Shown piece by piece: positions 36,801 through 48,800 of a DNA stretch of 64,000 bases. How positions within the stretch are numbered: position 1 is the stretch's first letter; the number at the start of each line of letters is the position of its first letter. This stretch comes from Heliocidaris tuberculata (taxonomy: Eukaryota > Echinodermata > Echinoidea > Camarodonta > Echinometridae): positions 8,269,655-8,333,654 of the forward strand of contig CM046838.1 in assembly GCA_025618425.1 (NCBI GenBank), in the 5' to 3' direction. The notes under the pieces were generated by a model. It was not told the origin of the DNA. It made no database searches and was given only the letters and a program-made list of their open reading frames with translations. The position numbers and the translations under genes are program-made.

Positions 36801-39800
36801 CTCTCTCTCCATCTCTCTCTCTCTCTATTTTCACAAGAATCACATGTTTCCTTCCCTAGCTGGTGTACTACCTTCCTGCTCTCACACATTGTTTCACACA
36901 ATGCCTTCCTTGTTTATGTTCACTTTACAGGCTGATAAGCATAGCTCTTCCTCCCGTGGGAAAAAATAAAATGGTTGATAGAGTGAAAGAGAGGAAAAGA
37001 GAGAGATAGAAGAATAAAAACAAAAGACCTAAGCACAATCTTGGAGGTCCATTTCTTACATGTACAGCTTAAATAACGTGGCAAATTGCAACTATTGATC
37101 GGGAAATTTTTTTATCTGTTACTGGTGAGTGACCTCTGAGGAAGATGCCGAAAATCGAGACAAGAGATTTACGTCACAAGTAAATGAATTTTTCCCTTCT
37201 TTTATAAGGACTCAATTACAAAAGCACGTGTATGCGTCCTAAATAATAAGCATGCACCATTGGTGCTTCGTTTCGGGTGACTTATTACCAGTGTATTGGT
37301 GTAAAAACAATACTAAACACGATAAAAACTACTTTCGAAAAATAAACTCAAGGGAAATTTCAAAGGCTTATTGTACCTCCCATAGCAATATTGTTCGGAT
37401 TACTTAATACGTCATTGTAATGTTCGCACATTTCTAAAGGTGATAGAGAGGGCTATTGAAATTGTCTTGAGTTTATTTTTCGAAAGTAGGTTTTATCGTG
37501 TTACTAGAAGAAATTTCGAAAATGTGTCATCTGGATCAGAGCATTGTAATAAGAATTAATTACTTATGTTCATCCTATCAAAGTACGAGCAAACATCTGT
37601 ATTTAAGTCTAACAGTCACTTCCATTCGTTTTCTGAAAGAAATACAACCTTTAGTATGATATATTTTGGTTAATTAACAAAAAAAGGGCTCGGTTTAAGT
37701 ATAAAATGGACCCGGCAGGAATTTTCCTCAAGGGACCTACTCCTGACGTATTGCATTCTCACGGTGTCCATTTTTCGTACAGAGCGGGGTTTTTTTTTGT
37801 TTTGTTTTTTCGGAAGAAGGCACGCGGTTTAGAGGCATATTTTCGAAGAAACTTGTCGCTCATATAGAGTTTGCGTGCATTCACAGAAGTTGACCCCTGA
37901 CTCATTTGCATACCCTATGTTACGTTTTATCGTTAATTCGATGACTACACTGTTCGGCGATGGGCCCTCTTAATACTATTACGGCTGTTTAGGAATGAAA
38001 TGAATTATGTTTTGAAACTGTGTAGATTCAAGATAACAATATCATTTTGAGAAAAAAAATACATCTAAAATCTTTATTACATGTCCATTACTTAAGTGAC
38101 GAAATCAGTTTAGGAATTGAGACAAAATATTATTCATAATAATCATTTTTTCGATGAATAAAGCATATTGCCAACTTTAATGTGTGCCTAAGAAGAGGGA
38201 GTTAAAACTTGAGCAAGAATGCGCTCCCAAAACCATTGTATCAATTTCAGTGACCTATTTTTTTTTTTTAATGGGAACGACCCCAAAAAGGAATCTGAAG
38301 GCTAAAAGAAAAGAAACCTATTTTTAATTTTAAAAAAAAGGAACTTTCTAATGACCCGTCACGTGTTAAGTAAAACAAAAACCTGGTCACATGTCCCCTC
38401 TCAACAAATCATTGGACTTATGTCAGCATTTTATGATATACTCTCTCATACTAGGACGGTGCAATTTTTATTCTTTAAATAGATATTAGGGTTATAAATA
38501 TCGGTTTCCTTGTATTTACTCATGCTGTATAATCGGCAGAAGAAAACGTACGCACTTTATATCCTTTCGTTTTTTCTTTTTGTTTCCATGACCCCATATT
38601 GTTTATTACACAGACAAAGCGATGAAATCCCGCAGAGTGGCCCATCAGATATTGAACTTAGCGATATCTCTGAAGGAATAACGGTGGACCAATACTATGA
38701 CTTGGGTGTGGCTCTAGGATTCACTATACAGCAACTGGATATCCTAGAGTACAACAGGTTCAGAAACAGACAACAAGCCACTTATGATATGTTAGTGCAA
38801 TGGAGACGGAGACAACCGACTGGCCAAGAAGCGAAAAAGCAGCTCCTTCAACTTACGAAGTCTGTTGGCACACCAGTAGACCAGATCAACATCCTAGGTC
38901 TGAATACCCTCTTAAATATTATATGCTCCTTGTCTTGGATTTTGGTAAAAGACAAATATGCGTCCAGCATATTTATATGATAAAATATAATTTCATTTAT
39001 TAATATAAATGCAAACATAGACATGATCATAGAACGAACTCAGATTCGTCGCAACGTGTGTCCCAGGAAAAAGGAAACCGGATTTCATGGTAGAAATTTT
39101 CTGTCATAGCGAATAATTTCCTTGATGAGATATACATGTATGAAAAGCTCTGCTTCTCTTCTTTCATTTTGAATGCCCAATTTTAATTCATGCATGATTG
39201 AATTAAAACAATGAAAAAAAAAATGCACGCACGAATTGCAACTTTGAGTGAGTTTGTAGGGTAATAAACGTAATTATTTTGAAGAAAAAAAAATAGTTTT
39301 GTCTTTCATATGACTAATCATTAATAAGAAATGAGTGATGTATTGCAGAGAACGGGTAAAAGGAAAGCATGCTTGATTTCTGCCCAAAGGGGTGGATTGT
39401 TGAGTAAGAAGCCAGTCAGCTTTCCTGACATAGCAGGTGACAATGGACTGAATGCTTGACTCTGGAATTTACACATACATGAGGAATTAAAAAGGAATAT
39501 ACAGATGGTTGGGGTATAAAAAGCTGAAAATTAAGCAAACCGTCATTACCTTGCCTGACCATGTAGCAACTGACCAGAGAATAAAGGGTGTTCATCGTAA
39601 CGAAATCCTGTTCAGACTTGGCAATTCTTCTTCGACCAGATTGACCTTTGTTGAGAATGTGACTCGTACCTTCCTGCTGGTATTTTTCCTTAACCATGAT
39701 AACGTACATTTCGCAGGAACGTCGCGATCTGGAAATCTCTCATGGAATGCTGCAGGCTCCCCGAGCGGGCCCATTTCGTTACGACGAACACCTTTTGTTC

Positions 39801-42800
39801 TGTGGTCAGCTGTATGGCCAGGCAAGCTAATGATAGCTTAATTTTCAGCCTTTTTATATCCCAACCATTTCTAATGTTCCTTTTTATTTTCAATGTTCGT
39901 GTAAATTCAACCAAGCATTAAGTTCATTGTCATCTGCTAGGTCAGGAAAGCTGAATGAATACTCAACTATCCACTCATTTTGGCAGAAATCAAGCGTGTT
40001 TTCATTTAATTTGTTTTCTGGCATACATCATTTATTTTTTACCATGAGGTGTCATATGAAAGAGAAAACTATTCATTTTACATGTTTTTATATTATCTTT
40101 TTCTTCTTTTTAAAGAATAATAATATAATATGGACTGGCCTTGAGGGGGGTACAACATTTATTGCCTGAACTAGAATTGTATTGCCCGAGTCGAAGACGA
40201 GGGCAATACGATTCTAGTGAAGGCAATTAATGTTGTATCCCCCGAAAGTAGCCAGTCCATATCATTATTATTAACAGAATCATACATCTAGAGCGAACTC
40301 GAAAATATTGTTTAAAAAATACAGTTTATTGCCCGCTATTTAACACGCAAAATCCCGTTGACTTTCGAAACCGGGCATTAAATTATTTATCGGCCCGCAA
40401 TTGTGTTGGCTTGTCAACGCCGGGCAATAAAATGTAAAAATTGCATTGCTCAGATGTCTGATATGGTTAATAATTACGTATATTACCCTAAAATCTCACT
40501 CAAAGTTGAAGTTTGTGCGTGAAAATAACATTTTGATAGCATCACTTTCCATTGTTTAAATTCAGTCATGCATGAATTATGAAGAATAACTTGTGCATCA
40601 TATGAAAGAAGAGAAGCAGGGCTTTTCATACATGTATATTAAATTACATAAAATTATTCACTATGACAGAAAATATCTGACATGAAATCTGGTTTACATT
40701 CTTCTAGGACACATTGTATAGCATTTTAGATGTATTATAGTAGTTGAGTGTAAGTAATATAAACACAACACAAAAATAAATTCCCCCTAAAAAATATCTC
40801 TGTAATCTCTGAATCAGGAACCTTTGAGGAAATCTAAATACATAGACATGTAACTGTACTTCTCAGCTACCTTTCATGTGAAATTCAGGGGAAATCATTT
40901 GATCACGCTTCAGTGAGCACGCCCTAAAGGCAAAATGGCCCCTTTTTAAAGTTCACAAGCCCAATGTCATAACTTCGATTCAATGATATCGCAACAAAAA
41001 TTAAACATTTTCAGCATCAAAAGGCATGCAACATACGTGTTATGTGCTTCCTAACATACCTTAATGACATGTTCGCAAAATTACACGGTTGAGTGAGCAC
41101 GAGGTGAAAATTGCCAAAACTGCAGTTTTGACATTTTTCCCGTGGTAAATTTTATCAAATGCGATTGAATTCATGTCTTAGAAAGCAGTTTTCGACTTTT
41201 ACAAACAATGTGAATGTGCTCAATAAATCTCATTCTGCAGGAGAACAGGAATTCATTTTCTCTGAATTCAAGGTTGAATGAGCACATAATAAAAACACAA
41301 ACAAATACATAATTATCATGCAGTAAGTATTGCTTTGATTTTGTGCACCAAAATTCATCTGAATAACATTCTGTCATTATGTTATGACCGGTGTACATGT
41401 ATCAATGATCCTATATGGCATTTCATTCAAAATTTCACGCTTCAATGAGCGCGTGGGGCAGTGGCTAGCCAGGATTTTTTACAGGGGGGGGGGGGCCAAT
41501 TTTGTCAACTGTCAATTCTTTTTCTTCTCGCCAGCCCTCCAAAACTCGCTCAGGTGGGGGGGGGGGGGGGGGGGGGGCTGCAACAATTTTTTTTTTCACT
41601 AGCCCTCAAAAAGTCGCTCAGTGGGGACTGAGGGTGGTTATCAGATGTTTTCGCCATGATTCTCTGACAAGCAAGCAAAACAAAACAAAAAAAAAAGGTA
41701 TAAGTTAGAAAAGGTAGATCCGTAATTTTTTCGTCCCCCAACCCTCCAAAATCGCTCAGCGGTGGGGGGGAGGGGGGGGGGCAAAAAAACATTCCCAGCT
41801 CTCCAAAAATCGCTCATTGAGGGGGGGGGGTATCAGATTTGATGGGGTCCAGAATTCTCTGACAAGCAACAAAAAATAAAAGGTCCAAAAGGGGGGCAAA
41901 TTCATTTTTTCAGTCAAAAGTTGTCAGGGGGAACAATCTGCCCCCTGCCCCCCCCCCCCCCTTGGGTACGCTATTGACGTGGGGCTAGAAAAGCCCTTTT
42001 TTCGATAATGGACTAAAATTCAATTGCTTAATTTGGTTAACTATCACAAGTCACTTATGATAAAATGCAATAATATTCAGTCGACACTGCTTGCAATAAT
42101 GAAAGAACACCACCTTTATTCTGTCTGTTAAATTTTATAAGTGACTGAAGAACTGATGTTTTATAAGGTATGCAAGAAAAAAAATGCGCTGACTCAATAT
42201 TTAACAGAAGTCAAATTTGGGGGTTTTTTTAATTGATGAATTGTGTTACCAACAAGCAGGAATTTAACGCCAAATTAATATCCAATAGCAACATCAAAGC
42301 GGATTAAAGCCCTAAACTTTCTCCTCATTTTCATAATTTGCTAATCTTTTGTGCTCACTGAAGCGTAACAGATCGGGATTTCGGTCAAAATAAAATCAGA
42401 CGAACTCCCCAGAAGACTTGCGATAGTTAACCAAAGTAAGCAATTGAAATTTAGTCCATTATCGTAAAGAGGGCTGTCCCAGACCAACGTGCTCATTGAA
42501 GCGTGAAATTTTGCATAAAAAGCCATAGGATCACTGATACATGTACACCTGCCATAAACATTTAATGAAAAATGTTATTCAGATGATTTTAGTGCATAAA
42601 ATCAAAGCAATACTTACTGCATAATTTTAAACACGGTAATTTTTTGTTTTTATTATGTGCTCATTCAACCTTGAATTAATGGATATGTTTGTAAAAGTCG
42701 ATAACACCTTTTCAAAACTTGAATTCAATCGCATAAAATCAAATTTACAGCGGGAAAAATGTCAAAACTGTAATTTCCACATCCCATGCTCACCTAACCA

Positions 42801-45800
42801 TGAAATTTTGCGGGCAAGTTAGGAAGCACATACAACGTTGTTGCATGCCTTCTGATGCTGGAAATGTGAAATTTGTTCCTATATCATTGAATCAAAGTCT
42901 TTAAAAGGGGTCATTTTGCCTTTAGGGCGTGCTCACTGAAGCGTGACCAAATTATTTCCCCTGAATTTCACATGAAAGGTAGCTGAGAAGTACAGCTACA
43001 TGTCACTGTATTCAGATTTCCTGAAAGGTTCCTGATTCAAAAATTATGGAGATTTGTTTTAGGGGGAAGTTATTTTTTTATTTTTTCATTTTTATTATTT
43101 TTTTGTGTTTAGAATTTAGAATTTAAACTAGTATAGTAAAGCGAACCAATACTTGACTATACTGACAAGCAGTTATGGGTGTCGCTTGACTCAAAAGATA
43201 ATAATTGTGTAGATAGTCACTTCTTTGTCTTCAAGTTTTACATAGAGTTTTCAGGTAAATTAACACAATTAAATATGCCTTCACATATTCTGCTGATGCC
43301 CTTTGTTTAATATCTTCATGATCATGTGGACATAGATCAATTTCTTTTCTTCTACAGTGAGTTAAAAATGCAAGAATTATGTTTTATCAAGTTACATCAC
43401 TATACTTTCCATTTTCTTTATCATCAAAGTAAAATGAGTTATTTACCGATATGTCCACATGATCATGGTGTAGGGAAAAGGGCAACGATTATACTATAGG
43501 GGATGCCTTGATTAATGCGGGTGAAGGGTGATGATAGTAGGAAAGAAATTCTTAAAATTACATCTTACAAAAACGGAAGCAACTGCATATTTCGGGAAAG
43601 CCCTTGTAATTACAATCAATATACCTTTGACAATGGAAGGAATGTGTCCACATAGCAAGAAAGGTCATTTCAAAAACTTCATTTTCATTTTCTCCTTGTC
43701 TCATCATTTATTCCACCAGAAACAGACCTTGAAGCAGCTCGGTAAGTTTTTGATTAAAATAACCTTGATAGACTACCTATTAAGATTGTTATAATATTTT
43801 GCTGGCTTTGTGTATGAATACGGTATCACGCGGGTGTTGGTTGGTTTTAGGTTCTTTATCAACAAGCTATAAAGTATGCGATTGTGGGGATAGTGATATT
43901 GTTATTTTACTATTTCTTATGACGTTAGAAATGTAAGAGGGTTCGCTGTTAGGAGAAAACTGAGGAGTTATACTGTTAATGACATTTTATTTCATCATCA
44001 CTCAGTGAAATTCCTGACAAGACCTTAGTGGCACTCGCCGGGCAAATGAAAACAGATCATTTTTATGAGATCGGAGAGAGGTTGAAATTCACTCACACAG
44101 AGTTAGAGCACATCGAGTATCGGACATTATCAAGAATGAAAGAAGCTGCAGTCCAGATGCTCTCTAAGTGGAAAGCATCTCAACCGCATGGACATCAGAC
44201 GCTTCAGACGCTAAAGCTCGTCTGGGGGTCAGTGCGATCAGCAAAGATAACGGGAGGTACAGATACACAATTGGCATCATTTTTTTTTCTTTAATTTCTT
44301 TATCATAAAAAAATTCTCTTTTTTGCATTAATTTTGCTTTAGCTCCAATTGTTCATCATTTGACTTAGCAATTTTCCTGGAAGTTATTTATCGTTTCTTT
44401 CTTGTGAATTTAAATGTTAACGCAATTCTCGGATTTTAACATAGACCATCCTGGGGAACATTCCTTTGCCAAAATGATGAAGAGATAGAACTTCCGGACG
44501 GGATAAGATTAATGTTTATAATGTTTCGAAAGTTCTGATAATACACTACACAACACATTTATCAATATAATACGCTGGCAGTAAGCATTGCTATATCCTA
44601 TTTCTGGTGCCATAATTTTCATTAAATTAGCCCTTGAAGATAGGAAAATCAAATGGTATATTTTGTTTGACTATAGGCTACAATGCAAATATACCGCTGT
44701 CGCTACTATGGTATATAGTTATATACGCTGGGACATGATCGGTTAAGTCTAAATGTTACAAGAATAATGATTATCTGAACTATAGGTGGTTCGATTTGAA
44801 TGCTATTAATAGTTAATCCTACAAGAGTTTCTTTTTGTTTCTTAAAAATAAAGATGAAGATTGGCAAAGGGCTACAAAGGGGACTGATGCGGATATCGAC
44901 ACATTTGGAGGGAAGCCAACTTCAAATGAGCTTTGGAGCGTTGCTCGAAGTGCAACCAAAGACATATCGTTGGCACGGAGACTTGGAAGTGTTCTTCGTC
45001 TGGATGTTGGTGTTATCTCAGAATATGCTGACGCACTCGACGCAACAAAGCCAGCGATCTTCAATCAACGTAAAGTTGTAGACATGCTCCAGCAATGGGT
45101 ACGGCAAGGAGGGACTCGTGGAAGGCTTCTTGAAGTAGTTCAAGCATTACGTTTCAATGATGCTGCACTGAAAATCGCGAATGGTAACAACTTTTTGCAT
45201 AACGCATTAACAATCAATTGATAAGCCTAAAAAGACCAATTATTGTTGCAGGCCCAATTTAAGTGCAAAGAATCTTGCGTTTAGTTGATTTCAGTTCGGT
45301 TTTATTGATATGAGTACTGTACAAGACGGTAGTCCGAAGACTAAGTCCGAAGTCATGTTTACAATATAAAACAATGGATGAAATATTATAGGCTTAATCA
45401 TTTTCGTGAAAAGATAGTAAATGAATCTGTCATACAGATCTTCTTTTTTTTTTTATTGGATCGGTGAATATTACTCATTTGTATTGCATGCTTGAACTTG
45501 ATTACAGTCTTGTAGGCCTGCATTGATATATAAACATAACATAAAATATATTGGTAAAAGGGCACAACATGCGATAATTAAGCCCTGTGTCCTACCAAGT
45601 TGTGGGCAGTAACGTGCCCGAATCATTCGCTTTTCGCTCAGTTTGTAGTAAAAGGGAATCGTGACTGGGCAAAACATTGCCCAGGTTTGGTATGAAATTG
45701 CCCGTAGTTTATCAAACTTATAGACTTGCACTATACTAACAGCATACTGACATGCACTTTTTTAAAACTCATTAAAGCTTAATAGTCTACATATTCATAC

Positions 45801-48800
45801 TCAAACTGATTTCTTGATTTCTATCATGCCCTCTTCTAGCCATAAACGAAGATCAGGGGTGTCAGGGCTTCTTCTCTTATGGTATCGTAGACCATCGGGG
45901 CAGAGTTCTGGAAATGCAGGACCTGGGCATAAGGCTGTCTATCCCACAGGGATCCTTGGAGGAAGACGAGAGCTCCATGGTAACGCTTCGTGTTTCTAGC
46001 CATGATACCTCTACAATTCCTCTTCAGGAGGGAGAGGTACTGATTTCCCCAATCGTTCAATGTTCTCTGAAAGAAGAAGGATTACTCGAACCCTCTACTC
46101 TCATTTTACCGCACAGTCTCACTCTGCGACATAGCGACCGCCTACCCATTTTTATCCTGTATTACAGGAAAGAATCAGGTAACCACAATGTTTCTTTCTT
46201 GACCTTTCTCCCAGCTCTAAATACATATTTCTGAGAAAAGGCATTGAGTTGTACAGTGTTTAATATAATTTAAACTATAAACATGAAGAGAATGGACAAA
46301 ATAAACAACTTCTCATTCTACTCTTCACAATGGTTCTGGTAGACAAAAGAACATCCCTTCCGTGTTCACCGCTACTTGTTACTTGTTACTTGTTACTTGT
46401 TACTTGTTGCAGTAGTCCCAAAAAGCAGCTCCTTGGAAGCTATACTGGGATGTCAATCATGTCATGTGCCAATGGAGGTGACAAGGTGCAGGATTTGGGT
46501 TGGCTCACATATATACAATAAAAAAAAGAGCATTCAGAGGTGCGAGTAAAAACATGCATTCGTCCATTTATAGCATGTGGGACCCAACAGGGGGCCGCAT
46601 CATGTTGATGATAGGTAGTACAGCCTCTCTGAATATAGTTGGGTTTCCATGGAGAATGACATGTCCTGGTAATCTGTTCCATATCCGTACTGTCCTAGAG
46701 AACATTGCATATTTGTATGTGTCTATTGTAGCTTTGGGTATGGCATATTTAGCTATATGGTCGTGCCTACCAAAGTAGGTTGCTGGAGAAATGACCTGTG
46801 GCAAAGGCACGCGACTCAGTTGACGGTGCATCCGGTGGTAAAGGGAGCATTGTGCTAGGAGCCGACGAGTGTGGAGGCTGTTCCATCCAAGGGTGGAGAC
46901 CAAGGCTGAGGAGGATGTTGTTCTCCTGAAGTCACAGTGAACGAATCGGGCCGCAGATCTTTGTACTTGCTCCAATGATTCAACAGCTGTAACGGTGTGT
47001 GGATTACATGCCTCAGAAGCGTACTCCAGTTGAGGACGGACTAACGCAGTATATGCCCTGGTCTTAATCTCTTTGGAACACGGTGACAGAGTTCTGCGGA
47101 TGAGGCCCAGTGTACGACTGGCCCTACGCCTGATATCCTGGCAGTGAAGATTCCAACGCAGATCTGTAGTCATTGTCACTCCCAGGTACTTGTAGTCATT
47201 GGCTCTTGGTATCGCATCAGAATCAAGACAATAATCGTAGATGCGAAGAGAGCGTTTACGTGTGATGGAGAGTACAGCACATTTCTTGTCATTAAATTTC
47301 ATTTGCTATGTAGCAGACCAGGATGACAGCTGTAGTAGATCTTGCTGGAGGATCTACTACAGCTATTCTGTGTAATAAGTAAAACAGGCGAATATGCATG
47401 TGACACCTGTTCTACATATTTTTACAGAATGGATGATCTTTTGTCTACCAGAACCATTGTGAAGGGTAGAAAGAAGAGTTTGTTTGTTTGTTTTTTGTTT
47501 TTTTGTTTTTTTTTTGTTGTCCACTCTCTCAGTCCGCCATGTTTATAGTTCTTAGTGCTTACAATAAAAATGATATACTAGCTCAAATAACCATTCCAAA
47601 GACGTTTAGTTATACAAAATTACCCCTGACCGGAAGTGACCAAAATTGACATTTTTGGCCAAAAAGTGGCCAAAATGACCAAAATGTCGTGAGTAGGGTC
47701 AATAAGACTGACATTTTTGGAATCAGCGCAAAATTTTACCCCGGATAAACTTATCAAACCTTCCCCAGCAAAAATTCTGATTAAAGCCCCTTATCTCCAG
47801 GACTAGTTACACACATGGCCCTTCTTAAGTACATAACACTGGAGTTTATTGATAAGCTGTATTTCCTGAATATGGAATACATTTTCCTGACATTACTGCA
47901 ATTCTCGAAATGGATTGTAATCACTTTTGGTTGATTTTAAACGTACTCTGTGACTGTCCATTGAAAATAAAATTCTCTATTGGTGCGAATCTGTTTCAAC
48001 TGTTAGTATATAATATTATACGTATCCGGACAACTACCCCTTGGACAATTACCCCGGGACAACTACTCCATTGACAATTAAACCCCAAGGACATTTACCC
48101 CCGGGAAGATTACCTCCAGGAAGATTACCCCCAGGACAATCACTCTCTGGACAATCACCACTGACAATGCTAACCATAGGCAAACGGGGGTACTCGTTTT
48201 TCCGACGTTCGTTTTTCCAAAGGTTTGTAATTCTGAATATGAAAAAGGGTTCATAATTCCGAAGGTTCGTAATTCCGAAAATGCAGTAGAGTCCTCCATC
48301 ACTTATCGGAATTACAAACCTTCGAAAATATGAACCCTTTTCCATTTTCGTAATTATGAACCCTATTTCACTTTCGGAATTATGAACCCTTTTTCATTTT
48401 CGGAATTATGAACCTTCGAAAAAACGACATGTAATCAGGTAAAACGGGCACTTATTTCAAGAGAAAGGCGGCACTAATAAAGTTAAAATGTGCAATTGTT
48501 AGAACAAAAAGGCTTTCATTATCTTGACTTGTCTTGTAAATGTACACTATGTCTTTTTCAGGATCCTTCGAGCGCCTAAACTTGCCTGCTGAAACCACGA
48601 GCGGCGCTCGGATATCAGAAGACAAGGTTGAGTTTCCCCACCATCGCCTTCAAAGTTTGGCGATATCGTCGTCAAATCTCGAAGCAGTCAGGTTGCAATG
48701 CATGGCTTTCCAGCCCCTCTTCATGCCTGAGTCACGCAATCCAGTCCTTCATGTTCACATTTTCCTCCCCTATAGGAGATACCTCAAGGTAATAACACAG

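Larger units (their letters stand above)
39045..40720. repeat. Inverted pair of about 230-bp arms
   Basis: Left arm 39045-39275 and right arm 40475-40720 are reverse complements with scattered differences, for example ATACATGTATGAAAAGCTCT against its mirror at about 40617-40640. Between them lie two MITEs (39487-39885, 40129-40262). Confidence 0.72.
38898..43719 (+). other. Intron 10 (4.8 kb), built largely from inverted repeats
   Basis: Separates death domain 1 from the rest of the gene. It consists mainly of two inverted-repeat structures, 39045-40720 and 40750-43115, with three smaller elements nested in them. 43116-43719 holds an 18-bp inverted repeat. Confidence 0.75.
46320..47466. repeat. 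Inverted repeat flanking a LINE fragment
   Basis: 28 bp at 46323-46350 (containing TGGTTCTGGTAGACAAAAGA) is perfectly reverse-complemented at 47437-47464, and the similarity extends imperfectly to about 44 bp. The LINE remnant and its tail lie between. Confidence 0.75.

Noticed and set aside
36666..36935. 89-codon plus-strand frame and its minus-strand partner in intron 9
   Set aside because: Driven by a CT-rich simple repeat; no splice phases or homology support it.
39509..39841. Open frames of 77-110 codons on both strands
   Set aside because: They lie in the arms of a palindromic MITE, so similar peptides appear on both strands by symmetry.
43528..43794. 88-codon frame covering exon 11
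   Set aside because: The reading frame does not match the phase set by exons 10 and 12; only the 22-nt microexon inside it fits.
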